From Actinopolyspora halophila DSM 43834 (GTDB taxonomy: Bacteria; Actinomycetota; Actinomycetes; Mycobacteriales; Pseudonocardiaceae), in NCBI RefSeq assembly GCF_000371785.1, contig NZ_AQUI01000002.1:4203352-4267351 (forward strand): a stretch of 64,000 bases of DNA, in the 5' to 3' direction. Below, one piece after another: positions 29,239 to 37,790 of this stretch. Every line of letters starts with the position of its first letter. Positions within the stretch are counted from its first letter, which is position 1. The notes under the pieces were generated by a model. That model was not told the DNA's origin, made no database searches, and saw nothing but the letters and a program-made list of their open reading frames with translations. The position numbers and the translations under genes were made by a program.

Positions 29239-30866
29239 ACGATCCCCACGCGGAGCCCGCCGCCGAGCACGACGGGCAGCGGCCGGAAGAGTCCTTCACC
29301 GAGTGGCAGCGCCTGGACCTCAGGAGCGTGTTCGCCTCGGCGGGCACGCTCGTCGTACCGATGCTGTCCGTGATGGCACTGATGCTGCTCTCCGCGGACG
29401 ACCCGTTGCGCGAACTGTCGACAGTGGGCATCTGGCTGGCCATCGTGGTGTTCGGGTTGGGGTCGGCCTGGTGGCGGTGGTTCTTCACCCGCTTCCGAGT
29501 GACCACCGAACGTTTCGAGCTCCGCCAGGGCAACCTCTCACGCAGTTTCCACTCGATCCCGCGCGAACGCATCCGCAGCGTCGACCTGACCGCACCGGTG
29601 ACCCACCGGCTGCTCGGTCTCGCGGTGGCCCGGATCGGCACCGGTCGCAAGTCCGCGGGGGACTCCGAACTCAGGCTGGACGCCCTGCCCACCGCCCGTG
29701 CCGAACGACTGCGCGAGCAGCTTCTCCGAGAGCGGCGGAGCGCTCCCCCGGGCGAGTCGTCCTCCGAGCAGCGGTCCAGCGGTGTCGAACTGGCGGGCAT
29801 GCGCCCGAGCTGGTACCTGTACAGCACGCTGACCGCGTCACTGCTCCTCGTCACCTGGGCCGCCCTCGGCTCGGTGCTGAACACCCTCGGCGAGCTGCTT
29901 CGGACGCTCGGAATCACCTCCTGGCTGGTGGAGCGGCTACCGGGAAGCGCGGACTCGGTGCTGACCGGGCCCTCGCTGTGGATCGGGGTGCTGATGATCC
30001 TGCTGGTGCTGCTGGTCGGCGGCTGGATCGGCGCCCTGGTGATCTCGCTGGAGATGTGGTGGGGGTACCGCCTCTCGACGGAGAACGGGGACACGCTGCA
30101 CGTGCGGCGCGGACTGCTGACCACCAGGGCCGTGTCCCTCGAGAAACGCAGGCTCCGCGGGATCGAGCTGGCCGAACCGCTGCTGCTCCGGCTCGCCGGA
30201 GGCGGCAGGCTCACCGCCGTGGCGACCGGCTTGAGCAGCGAGAGCTCCGGCCGGTCCGACAACAAGGCGCTGCTGCCACCCGCCCCGCGTCACGTCGCGG
30301 AACGGGTCGGAGCCGAGGTCCTGGAACGCGTCGACGGTTCCGGTGGACCGGGGAGCCTGCGGCGGCACCCGCGCGCGGCACTGCGCAGGAGGATGACGCG
30401 TGCGATGCTCGTCGTCCTCGTACCGGTCGGCGCGTCGGTCGTGGCACAGCTGCTCGGGCCGATCCCGTGGTGGAGTTCGCTCGTGGCGGTGCTCATCGCG
30501 GTCCCGGCCGCGTTGTTCGCGTGGGACGCCTACCGCAACCTGGGACACGACCTCCACGGTGACTTTCTCGTCGCCCGCCACGGTACGGGCGTCCGACGGA
30601 CGGTGTTGCTCCAGCGCAACGCGATCATCGGGTGGCGCGTCCGGCAGTCCCCGCTCCAACGACTGGCCGGGCTGGTGACCCTGAGCGCCACCACCGCTGC
30701 GGGGGACGGCCACTACTCGGTCCACGACGTGGACCCCTCATCCGGAGTGGCTTTCGCGGACGAGGCGGTCCCCGGCCTGTTGACGCCGTTCCTGCGTGAT
30801 AGTTCCGCCGACGACGGAACCGAGCCTGAACCGCCGGGCGAGGGCGAGACCTCCGCCGAACGTTGA
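29235..30866 (+). CDS. YdbT-like protein with repeated PH domains
   Basis: The 543-residue membrane protein has three units, each a pair of hydrophobic helices followed by a bPH_2 domain (for example FRVTTERFELRQGNLSRSFHSIPRERIRSVDL near 95-125, and the last near 460-510). The start is TTG 29235, overlapping the upstream stop (TTGA), with GGGAG 7 nt before. Together with the 170-residue partner it matches the YdbS-YdbT arrangement of Gram-positive bacteria. The C-terminus is acidic and disordered. A strong bidirectional terminator follows. Confidence 0.87.
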   Translation: MNDPHAEPAAEHDGQRPEESFTEWQRLDLRSVFASAGTLVVPMLSVMALMLLSADDPLRELSTVGIWLAIVVFGLGSAWWRWFFTRFRVTTERFELRQGNLSRSFHSIPRERIRSVDLTAPVTHRLLGLAVARIGTGRKSAGDSELRLDALPTARAERLREQLLRERRSAPPGESSSEQRSSGVELAGMRPSWYLYSTLTASLLLVTWAALGSVLNTLGELLRTLGITSWLVERLPGSADSVLTGPSLWIGVLMILLVLLVGGWIGALVISLEMWWGYRLSTENGDTLHVRRGLLTTRAVSLEKRRLRGIELAEPLLLRLAGGGRLTAVATGLSSESSGRSDNKALLPPAPRHVAERVGAEVLERVDGSGGPGSLRRHPRAALRRRMTRAMLVVLVPVGASVVAQLLGPIPWWSSLVAVLIAVPAALFAWDAYRNLGHDLHGDFLVARHGTGVRRTVLLQRNAIIGWRVRQSPLQRLAGLVTLSATTAAGDGHYSVHDVDPSSGVAFADEAVPGLLTPFLRDSSADDGTEPEPPGEGETSAER

Positions 30867-30880
30867 GACACCCGTTTTCG

Positions 30881-30923
30881 GGGTTCGTCCGGTGGGGCGT
30901 GCCCCGCCCCACCGGACGAACCC
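30881..30923. terminator. strong bidirectional terminator
   Basis: Perfect 19-bp stem (30881-30899 with 30905-30923) and a 5-nt loop between convergent genes. The arms begin GGGTTCGTCC and end GGACGAACCC. It is one of the longest perfect stems in the window; no U-tract is needed for termination in many high-GC bacteria. Confidence 0.8.
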
Positions 30924-30926
30924 GGT

Positions 30927-31118
30927 TCAGCGCTGTGCGTCCTCTTTCCTGATCCTTTCCAGGAAATCCCGCCACTGCGTGCGTCCCACGATCAGATAAC
31001 CGGCGGGACGGTTCTTGCTGTCCCGAACCCCGACCGCGTTTTCCGCGAAACCCACTTCGACGCACTGCCCCTGCCCCTGGGTGCGACTGCTCCGCCGCCA
31101 TGAAAAGAATTCGGACAT
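30927..31118 (-). CDS. DUF397 family small protein
   Basis: The 63-residue protein has the DUF397 pattern: FSWRRSSRTQGQGQCVEVGFAEN at the start, then VGVRDSKNRPAGYLIVGRTQWRDFLERI. Its ATG directly follows the stop of the XRE regulator gene. In Streptomyces these pairs belong to the WhiJ/BldB-type regulatory families, where the small protein is thought to partner the DNA-binding protein; a developmental role here is inference. Confidence 0.92.
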   Translation of the reverse strand: MSEFFSWRRSSRTQGQGQCVEVGFAENAVGVRDSKNRPAGYLIVGRTQWRDFLERIRKEDAQR

Positions 31119-31961
31119 CTAGAGTTCTCCTATTCGTGCGCTTATCACGTCCAACGATTCCCGCGGTTCGTGGGCGTGCGCACGCAAATGGTCCATCATG
31201 GCGTCGTAGTTCGACAGCTCGTTCTCCCCTTCGAGGTACAAACCTCCGGCGTGCGTCTCCAGATAGACGATGTCGGGGTCGACCTCGTCCACGTAACGCA
31301 GAATCACGAACGGGCCCATCTGCGCCGGGTGGGCACGGGCCTGCAGCGGCACGACCTGCAGCGTGATGTGCGGATGTCGCGCCAGTTCCAGCAGGTGGCG
31401 CAGCTGCCCCCGCAGCACTTCCGCCCCACCCACCCTTCTGTGCAACGCGGCCTCGCCGATCACAGCCCACAATTCGAGCGGATCCCGGCCGGTGACCCTG
31501 TCCTGGCGTCGCATTCGCAGTTCCACCCTGCGAGCGATATCCGACTCGGAAGCCGCGATCAGAGTTTCCTTCGTGATCGCGTGGGCGTACTCCGCCGTCT
31601 GCAACAACCCCGGAACCGCTTCGAGTTCGAAGGTGTGCACCGAAGAGGCCTCGGATTCCAGCCCGACATAGGTCGCGTACCACTCGGGCAGGACATCACC
31701 GTAGGAATGCCACCAAGCTCGTTCCCTGGCATCCCTGGCGAGTTCGAGAATCCGGTGCTTGGTGGTTCCGTCCACGCCGTAGAACTCCAGCAGCGCCGCG
31801 ACGTCACCGACCGTCGGCGAGCGCTTCGCCGTCTCGAACCGACCGATCTTGGCCTGGGTGCAGTCGAGGTACCGCGCGGCCTGCTGCTGGGTGACTTCGC
31901 GGGCGGCGCGCAATCTCCGTAGCTCAGCCGCGAGTCTGCGTCGCCGGACTGTCGGGCTCAC
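31119..31961 (-). CDS. XRE-type regulator with DUF5753 domain
   Basis: The 280-residue protein has an N-terminal helix-turn-helix (ELRRLRAAREVTQQQAARYLDCTQAKIGRFE, about 12-43) and a long C-terminal domain (GLESEASSVHTFELEAVPGLLQTAEYAHA) typical of the actinobacterial XRE-DUF5753 family. I chose GTG 31961 because GGGGAG is 7 nt upstream; an ATG at 31967 lies too close to it. The small DUF397 gene follows with no gap, forming the usual two-gene unit. Confidence 0.9.
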   Translation of the reverse strand: MSPTVRRRRLAAELRRLRAAREVTQQQAARYLDCTQAKIGRFETAKRSPTVGDVAALLEFYGVDGTTKHRILELARDARERAWWHSYGDVLPEWYATYVGLESEASSVHTFELEAVPGLLQTAEYAHAITKETLIAASESDIARRVELRMRRQDRVTGRDPLELWAVIGEAALHRRVGGAEVLRGQLRHLLELARHPHITLQVVPLQARAHPAQMGPFVILRYVDEVDPDIVYLETHAGGLYLEGENELSNYDAMMDHLRAHAHEPRESLDVISARIGEL

Positions 31962-32102
31962 TGTCATGCTCCCCAGTCTGCTCATCCGGAACGCACAACG
32001 TCACCGGAGTGTTACCGAGCGGACAACGACATCGATGCGGACGGTGCCGAACGGATCGTCCACAGCGGGCCGTCAACTCGCGACCTCTCCGGCTGGAACG
32101 GA

Positions 32103-33836
32103 TCAGCGCCCCGGGATGTTGCGCAGATTGCTGCGCGCCAGCCGGACCATCTTGCCCACACCTCCGCTCAGCACCGTCCGACTCACAGCCAGCGCGAATC
32201 CCTTGACCTGAGCACCGGTTATCTGCGGAGGAAGTGACAACGCGTTGGAATCGGTCACCACGTCGACCACAGCAGGCCCGGGATGGGAAAGCGCGTCGTG
32301 CAACCCCACTCGCACCTCCTCCGGGCGTTGAACGCGCACCGCGTACAGCCCCATGGCCCCGGCCAGCGCGGCGAAGTCCACGGGTTCGTGATCGGTCCCG
32401 TGATCGGGCTTGCCGTCCACGAGCATCTCCATCTTGACCATGCCCAGCGAGGCGTTGTTGAACAGCACCACCTTGACCGGCAGGTTCTGCGTGCGCAGCG
32501 TCAGCAGCTCACCCAACAGCATGGCGAGCCCGCCGTCACCGGCCATCGCCACCACCTGGCGGTCCCGGTCCGCGAGCTGCGCCCCGATCCCGTGCGGAAG
32601 GGCGTTGGCCATCGAGCCGTGGATGAACGACCCGATCATCCTCCTGCTTCCGTTCGGAGTGACGTAACGCGCGGACCAGACATTGCACATCCCCGTGTCC
32701 ACGGTGAACACCGCGTCCTCGGCCGCCACGTCGTCGAGGACGTCGGCGACGTACTCCGGGTGGATGGGGACCTGCTTGTCCACGTCGCTGGTGTAGGCCT
32801 CCACCACTCGTTCCAGGGTGTCGGCGTGTTCACGCAACATCCTGTCCAGGAAGTCCCGGTCCGTCTTGGTCGTCAGGTGTGGCAGCACGGCCCGGATCGT
32901 CTCGGCCACGTCGCCCTGCACCGCGAAATCCAGCGCGGTACGCCGCCCCAGGTGGGACGGTTCGATGTCGACCTGAACCGTGTTGGCCTGGGGCAGGAAG
33001 TTGTCGTAGGGGAAGTCCGTGCCGAGCAGCACGACCAGGTCGGCCTTGTGCATCGCCTCGTGGCAGGCACCGTAGCCGAGCAGCCCGCTCATCCCGACGT
33101 CGAAGGGATTGTCGTACTGGATCCACTCCTTGCCGCGCAGCGCGTGGCCGACGGGGGACTTGAGGGTGTCCGCCAGCCGCATCACCTCGTCGTGCGCCTG
33201 TCGCGTCCCGGCACCGCAGAACAGCATGACCCGCTCCGCGGAGTTGAGGGACTCCGCCAGCGCGCGCACCTGGGACTCGGGGGGAACCACGGTCGGAGGG
33301 TCGCTGTGCACGTTTCCCCTGCCGGTGGGATTGACCGTCGTGCGCTCCGCGATGTCCCCCGGCATCACCAGTACCGACACCCCGCGCCGTCCCACCGCCG
33401 TCTGCAGTGCGCTGCGCAGCAGCCGCGGCATCTGCTCCGGGTGCGAGAGCACCTCGCAGAGGTGGCTGCACTCGTTGAACATCCGCTCCGGATGCGTTTC
33501 CTGGAAGAAGGCGGTGCCGATCTGCTCCGAGGGGATCTGGGAGGCCAGTGCGAGCACGGGGGCACCGCTGCGGTGCGCGTCGAACAGGCCGTTTATCAGG
33601 TGCAGATTGCCCGGCCCCGAACTCCCCGCGCACACGGCCAGCCGCCCGGTGATCTCGGCCTCGGCCGCTGCGGCGAAGGCCCCCGCCTCCTCGTGCCGCA
33701 CGTAGACCCACTCGATGCCCGGAGTGCGTCGTACGGCGTCGACTATCGGGTTGAGACTGTCACCCACGATGCCGTAGATCCGCTCCACGCCCGCTTCGAC
33801 GAGTACCTCGATGAACTGGTCGGCCACTGTCGGCAT
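32103..33836 (-). CDS. poxB: pyruvate dehydrogenase (quinone)/pyruvate oxidase
   Basis: The 577-residue TPP and FAD enzyme converts pyruvate to acetate and CO2 with electrons to quinone. The TPP Glu lies in YVRHEEAGAFAAAAEAE (about 45-61), the FAD/middle domain around 190-330, and the Mg-TPP motif GDGGLAMLLGELLTLRTQNLPVKVVLFNN around 425-453. The C-terminal segment resembles the lipid-responsive tail of E. coli PoxB only loosely. It is monocistronic and divergent from the small membrane protein gene. Acetolactate synthase is less likely given the PoxB-like residues. Confidence 0.9.
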   Translation of the reverse strand: MPTVADQFIEVLVEAGVERIYGIVGDSLNPIVDAVRRTPGIEWVYVRHEEAGAFAAAAEAEITGRLAVCAGSSGPGNLHLINGLFDAHRSGAPVLALASQIPSEQIGTAFFQETHPERMFNECSHLCEVLSHPEQMPRLLRSALQTAVGRRGVSVLVMPGDIAERTTVNPTGRGNVHSDPPTVVPPESQVRALAESLNSAERVMLFCGAGTRQAHDEVMRLADTLKSPVGHALRGKEWIQYDNPFDVGMSGLLGYGACHEAMHKADLVVLLGTDFPYDNFLPQANTVQVDIEPSHLGRRTALDFAVQGDVAETIRAVLPHLTTKTDRDFLDRMLREHADTLERVVEAYTSDVDKQVPIHPEYVADVLDDVAAEDAVFTVDTGMCNVWSARYVTPNGSRRMIGSFIHGSMANALPHGIGAQLADRDRQVVAMAGDGGLAMLLGELLTLRTQNLPVKVVLFNNASLGMVKMEMLVDGKPDHGTDHEPVDFAALAGAMGLYAVRVQRPEEVRVGLHDALSHPGPAVVDVVTDSNALSLPPQITGAQVKGFALAVSRTVLSGGVGKMVRLARSNLRNIPGR

Positions 33837-34078
33837 CGCTGCTCCAACGAAGAGTGTCCACTGCTGGGCGACGGGAACGCGCCTCCCGGGTGGAGCCGCC
33901 GGGTACGGACTCCGCTCGCGACCGTCTCCGCAGTGATCCGTACCCGCAACTCGAGAAAGCGATCACGAAGGAAACAGGCGAAATCCTCCCACTATCGTGG
34001 GACGTAGCGTAACGATTCAGTCCTGCTTCGCGATCTACTCGTCGACTACGACAAAACGACCTTGTGAGGGATACGGCG

Positions 34079-34249
34079 GTGAGCCTCCGCGTTTACACCC
34101 TGTCCGCTATAGCGGTGACGATCTCGGCTGTGGCCGGGCTCCTGTTCGGGATGGTGATCGCCACGACCGATTTCGACGCGGAACGTGCCGGCTCCACAGC
34201 GGATTCCGGCACGGTGGTGATCCCCGACACCGCGGGATCGCGTCCGTGA
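34079..34249 (+). CDS. small single-pass membrane protein
   Basis: A 56-residue product from GTG 34079, with GAGGG 7 nt upstream. One hydrophobic helix (TLSAIAVTISAVAGLLFGMVIA, split here only for naming) is followed by an acidic Thr/Ser-rich tail. It resembles small anchored proteins that are common and uncharacterised in actinobacteria. It lies between poxB (divergent) and a peroxiredoxin gene 28 nt downstream, so it may share a transcript with the latter. Confidence 0.55.
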   Translation: MSLRVYTLSAIAVTISAVAGLLFGMVIATTDFDAERAGSTADSGTVVIPDTAGSRP

Positions 34250-34277
34250 GCGGAGCGTCATCGGCTAGCGTCGAGGC

Positions 34278-34745
34278 ATGACCGAACAACTCTCCCCAGG
34301 CGACGTCGCCCCCGATTTCACACTGTCCGATGCCGACGGCGGTTCCGTGACGCTGTCGGCATACCGGGGAAGCCCCGTGGTCGTGTACTTCTACCCGGCC
34401 GCGGGCACTCCCGGGTGCACCAAGGAGGCCTGTGACTTCAGGGACAGCCTCGCCGACCTGGAAGGGGCCGGTTTCGCGGTGCTCGGCATCTCGCCGGACA
34501 AGCCCGGCGAGCTCGCCGAGTTCCGCGATTCCGAAGGGCTCACCTTCCCGCTGCTCTCGGACCCCGACCACGCGGTCATGAGCGAGTGGGGCGCCTACGG
34601 TGAGAAGAACAACTACGGCAAGATCGTGCAGGGCGTGATCCGCTCCACGTTCGTGGTGGACGCGGACGGCAAGGTCCAGCAGGCGATGTACAACGTCAAG
34701 GCGACCGGCCACGTCGACCGGCTGCGCCGCGAGATCGGAGTCTGA
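34278..34745 (+). CDS. bcp: thioredoxin-dependent peroxiredoxin, BCP/PrxQ type
   Basis: The 155-residue cytoplasmic enzyme reduces peroxides. The peroxidatic Cys lies in PAAGTPGCTKEACDFRD (about residue 37-53), and the second Cys five residues later is the PrxQ-type resolving Cys. GISPDKPGELAEFRDSEGLTFPLLSDPD is typical. Length is normal for BCP proteins. Confidence 0.95.
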   Translation: MTEQLSPGDVAPDFTLSDADGGSVTLSAYRGSPVVVYFYPAAGTPGCTKEACDFRDSLADLEGAGFAVLGISPDKPGELAEFRDSEGLTFPLLSDPDHAVMSEWGAYGEKNNYGKIVQGVIRSTFVVDADGKVQQAMYNVKATGHVDRLRREIGV

Positions 34746-34841
34746 TCGGAGTTCGCTCCGGTTCCAGCGGGGCCCGTTCCCGGCGCGGGCCCGACGCTAC
34801 CCGACCGGCTCCGGCCGTTTCCGCTGTGGAATCGCGACGAG

Positions 34842-34868
34842 CTCCCGCGGGAGGTTCCGCCGAGCGGA
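34842..34868 (-). repeat. half copy of the dispersed repeat
   Basis: On the minus strand it reads GGCGGAACCTCCCGCGGGAGC, the same core that opens the copies at 44646 and 47906. It lies between the peroxiredoxin and permease genes. Confidence 0.45.
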
Positions 34869-34899
34869 TCATCCGCCTGAACCGTTCCGCGAGAACTCC

Positions 34900-35658
34900 T
34901 CAGTCCACGGCCATGTAGATCGCGACGGCGGCGGCGATCACCACGACGGTCCAGCGCAGCCCCGCGGCGGGCAGCCGTTGCGCCACCTTGCCCCCGATCA
35001 CGCCCCCGAGCAGCGTGGTGGGCACCAGCGCCGCCACCGCGACCCAGTCCACCGGCGCGAACAGCGCGTAGATCACGACGGTGACCGCGCTGCCGAGCAG
35101 GCTCAGCCAGTTCTTCGCGGCGTTGAGCGTGCGCAGCGTCGCGTTGGCCGTCAGCACCAGGATCACCACGAAGATGACGCTGCGCGCCCCGCCGAAGTAG
35201 CCGCCGTAGACCGAGGCCAGCAAGATTCCTGCGGTGAGCAGCACCGTTTTGTCCGGGCCGTGCTGGTCCGGGTTGCCGAGCCACTTCCGGATGCGGTTCT
35301 GGAAGGCCATCAGCACGGCCGAGAGCCCCACGAGAGCGGGAACCACCGCGTCGAACACCTCGCCGGGGAGGGTGAGCAGCAGGGCGCACCCACCTCCGGA
35401 TCCGAGCACGGCCGCGATCGAGACCGACAGCAACCGGCGTCCGTTGGAGACGAGGTCCCGGCGCTGGCTGAGCGCCGCGCCGACGAAACCGGGGCCCTGG
35501 GCCACCGAGTTCGTCACGTTGGCCGCCAGCGGCGGCAGTCCCGTGCCGAGCAGCGCGGGAAACACCAGCAGCGATCCCCCGCCCGCGACGGCGTTGATGC
35601 AGCCGGACACCAGTCCGGCCACGGCGAGCAGTACCGGTTCCAGCCATTCGCCAAGCAC
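34900..35658 (-). CDS. TauE/SafE family membrane permease
   Basis: The 252-residue protein has seven to eight hydrophobic helices. The two TSUP motifs are visible: LVSGCINAVAGGGSLLVFPALL near 17-38 and SVYGGYFGGARSVIFVVIL near 150-168. Family members export sulfite, sulfoacetate or related organosulfur anions, or import them; no neighbouring sulfur gene indicates the substrate. GTG 35658 has a weak AGG upstream. Confidence 0.88.
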   Translation of the reverse strand: MLGEWLEPVLLAVAGLVSGCINAVAGGGSLLVFPALLGTGLPPLAANVTNSVAQGPGFVGAALSQRRDLVSNGRRLLSVSIAAVLGSGGGCALLLTLPGEVFDAVVPALVGLSAVLMAFQNRIRKWLGNPDQHGPDKTVLLTAGILLASVYGGYFGGARSVIFVVILVLTANATLRTLNAAKNWLSLLGSAVTVVIYALFAPVDWVAVAALVPTTLLGGVIGGKVAQRLPAAGLRWTVVVIAAAVAIYMAVD

Positions 35659-35761
35659 GGCGGAAACCTAGCTACCCGTCCGGGGACTTCCCACATCGGG
35701 GAGGGACTTTTCACAGTCGCCCGACGGCGCGGGACGCTGTTCCGTCCCGAAGTGCCGGAGC

Positions 35762-35905
35762 CCAGTTTTGCCTATAACTGAGGCTTATCCACCATGGGGA
35801 AAACTCTCAATCATAGGCAAAACTGGAAAACCCCACGGGCTCAGGCACCCAGGGCAACGCCCCAGCTCACTCCGCCGGCACCGCAGGTGCGGCAGCAACC
35901 ACGAA
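35762..35905. repeat. palindromic direct repeat, copy A (with decayed rdgB 3' end)
   Basis: CCAGTTTTGCCTATAA (35762-35777) faces TCATAGGCAAAACTGG (35811-35826), 15 of 16 pairs, around a 33-nt A/T-rich loop holding TTATCCACC. The following block to about 35905 matches 37146-37225, including GGGCAACGCCCCAGCTCACTCCGCC. Copies A and B start 1320 bp apart and flank an oxidoreductase gene. Weaker similarity may extend about 30 nt further left (CCGGAGC preceding both). Confidence 0.85.
35866..35905 (-). pseudogene. remnant of an rdgB 3' end
   Basis: Read on the minus strand, this segment runs GTTGCTGCCGCACCTGCGG, then GCGGAGTGAGCTGGGGCG. The real rdgB end at 37185-37225 reads GCTGCTGCCCCACCTGCGG, then GCGGAGTGAGCTGGGGCG. 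The match shows a duplicated terminal fragment of rdgB including its stop codon, with a small deletion. It is not expressed as part of a gene that I can support. Confidence 0.7.
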
Positions 35906-36026
35906 GCCGACCGCCCACTCCACTCGTCGGGAACATCCACCGGCTGAGCCGGCACCGGGTTCCCCGGCATTGCGCTGTCGGCGAATCCGCTGTCCCGGGG
36001 AGATTCCCCGTGGCAGTTTCGGCCGC

Positions 36027-36980
36027 ATGACAGGACTGCGCTTCTCGTACAACGTCGACGGGTTCTCCACCAGGGAGGACTTCGTCGAGACCTGCCGACG
36101 CGCCGAGCGCTGCGGCTACGACACGGTCTTCGCCGCCGATCACCTGGGGATTCCCGCACCGTTCCCGGTGCTGGTCGCCGCGGCGGAAGCCACCCGGCGG
36201 CTGCGGGTCGGCACGCTGGTGCTCAACGTGCCGTTCTGGAACCCCGCGCTGCTGGCCCGCGAGGTCGCCACGACCGACGTCCTCACCGGAGGACGTCTGG
36301 AACTGGGCCTGGGAGCAGGCCACATGAAGTGGGAGTTCGACGAGGCGGGTATCCCCTGGCAGCCCTTCGGAGCTCGCGCGGACCGGCTCGCCGAGACCAT
36401 CGAGCAGCTCGGTCGGTTGTTCACCCAGGACGGCTATCCCCAGCAGGAGGAACTCCGGGCGAGTCGCGACTTGCCGGCGCTGCGGCCCGTGCAGCGCCAC
36501 GGTTTCGGCGGGGTCGGCCCACCGTTGATCGTGGGCGGCACCAGCGACCGGGTACTGGAGATCGCCGGACGGAGCGCCGATGTCGTCAGCGTTTCCGGCA
36601 TCTTCCAGATCGGGGGACAGCCGCCGGGCACGATGCGGCTCGGCACGCCCGAGGAGACCGAGGAACGGGTGCGCTACGCCGCCGAACGCGCCGGTCGCCG
36701 AGCCGACCGGATCGAGTGGCACGCGCTCGTCCAGCTGGTGGTGCACACCGACGACCGGCGTGCCACAGCCGAGCAGCTGGCTCGGCGGTACGGGTCGGAG
36801 TCGACACCGCCGGAGCTGCTGCTGCGAAGCCCGTTCGTGTTCATCGGCACCACCGAGCAGATGGCCGAGCAGGTGCTGCGCAACCGGGAGCGCTACGGCT
36901 TCACCTACTACACCGTCCACGGCCCCTACCTGGACGCCCTAGCACCCGTCATCGAGCGGGTCCGCGAGATCGAGGGGTAG
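36027..36980 (+). CDS. LLM class F420-dependent oxidoreductase
   Basis: The 317-residue protein has the luciferase-like monooxygenase TIM barrel of the F420-using branch: FSYNVDGFSTREDFVETCRRAERCGYDTVFAADH at the start, LRVGTLVLNVPFWNPALLAREVATTDVLTGGRLELGLGAG near 70-110, and PPLIVGGTSDRVLEIAGRSADVV near 165-190. It resembles the MSMEG_2516-type subfamily. The substrate is not known. ATG 36027 lacks a clear ribosome-binding site. The gene lies alone between two copies of a palindromic repeat and interrupts the neighbourhood next to rdgB, which suggests arrival as a cassette. Confidence 0.88.
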   Translation: MTGLRFSYNVDGFSTREDFVETCRRAERCGYDTVFAADHLGIPAPFPVLVAAAEATRRLRVGTLVLNVPFWNPALLAREVATTDVLTGGRLELGLGAGHMKWEFDEAGIPWQPFGARADRLAETIEQLGRLFTQDGYPQQEELRASRDLPALRPVQRHGFGGVGPPLIVGGTSDRVLEIAGRSADVVSVSGIFQIGGQPPGTMRLGTPEETEERVRYAAERAGRRADRIEWHALVQLVVHTDDRRATAEQLARRYGSESTPPELLLRSPFVFIGTTEQMAEQVLRNRERYGFTYYTVHGPYLDALAPVIERVREIEG

Positions 36981-37081
36981 TTTTCCACCCGAGAGACACA
37001 GGATTCGGGCGGGCGCGCGCCTCTCCGGACGGCGTGGGCGGCCGGGCGGCGTTCGACGGCGTTTCCCGGGGCGCCGGAGCT

Positions 37082-37225
37082 CCAATTTTGCCTATAACTA
37101 GGCCTTATCCACATGGGAAAAACTCTCAATTATAGGCAAAATTGGAAAACCCACGGGCTCGGCCTCGCAGGGCAACGCCCCAGCTCACTCCGCCAGCGCC
37201 CGCAGGTGGGGCAGCAGCTCGCGCA
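37082..37225. repeat. palindromic direct repeat, copy B (overlaps the rdgB 3' end)
   Basis: CCAATTTTGCCTATAA (37082-37097) and TTATAGGCAAAATTGG (37130-37145) are perfect 16-bp arms with a 32-nt loop that contains TTATCCACA (37105-37113), an exact DnaA-box-like 9-mer. Relative to copy A, the G-C pair in the arm is replaced by A-T on both sides, so the stem is preserved. The repeat continues through the last codons of rdgB. Its GC content is far below the surroundings. Confidence 0.88.
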
Positions 37226-37790
37226 GCGCCCGGCCCCGGTGCGAGTCCGCGTCCTTCTCCGCCGAGGACAGCTCCGCCGAAGTGCGGCTCTCCCCCTCGG
37301 GAACGAAGATCGGGTCGTAGCCGAAGCCGTTGGTCCCGCGCGGCTCGCGCACGATCGTGCCCGGCCAGCTGCCGCGCACCACGGTCTCCGCACCGTCCGG
37401 GGTCACCAGCGCGGCGGCGGCCACGAAAGCGGCCCCGCGCCGCTCGTCGGGCACGTCACCCAACTGAGCCAGCACCAGATCCAGATTGGCCTGGTCGTCG
37501 CCGTGCTTGCCCGCCCAGCGCGCCGACAGCACCCCGGGCATCCCGTTGAGCGCGTCCACGCTCAACCCCGAGTCGTCGGCCACGGCCGGAAGCCCACCGG
37601 CCCGAGCCGCATCGGCGGCCTTGGCCAGCGCGTTCTCCTCGAAGGTCGCCCCCGTTTCGGGGGCCTCCGGGAACTCGGGCACGTCGTCCAGCCCGACCAC
37701 CTCGACACCGGCCGCCCCCGCGTCGGCGAGGATTCGCCGCAGCTCGACGAGCTTCTTCGAGTTACGCGTGGCCAGCAACAACCTGCTCAT
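37185..37790 (-). CDS. rdgB: RdgB/HAM1 non-canonical purine NTP pyrophosphatase
   Basis: The 201-residue enzyme hydrolyses dITP, ITP and XTP to the monophosphates and keeps deaminated purines out of nucleic acids. The substrate motif [18 protein letters not shown] is at the N-terminus, followed by [14 protein letters not shown] and [17 protein letters not shown]; the C-terminal [16 protein letters not shown] completes the signature. ATG 37790 overlaps the rph stop (ATGA). This pairing and order match Rv1341-Rv1340 of M. tuberculosis. Its last codons lie inside a duplicated repeat. Confidence 0.95.
   Translation of the reverse strand: MSRLLLATRNSKKLVELRRILADAGAAGVEVVGLDDVPEFPEAPETGATFEENALAKAADAARAGGLPAVADDSGLSVDALNGMPGVLSARWAGKHGDDQANLDLVLAQLGDVPDERRGAAFVAAAALVTPDGAETVVRGSWPGTIVREPRGTNGFGYDPIFVPEGESRTSAELSSAEKDADSHRGRALRELLPHLRALAE

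Noticed and set aside
35762-37145. The palindromic repeats as integron attC sites
   Set aside because: I could not find the conserved core and inverse-core sequences of attC, and no integron integrase is present. I therefore call them only cassette-like.
35762-37145. A chromosomal origin based on the TTATCCACA box
   Set aside because: Only one exact and one near box occur, there is no AT-rich unwinding region and no dnaA or dnaN gene nearby.
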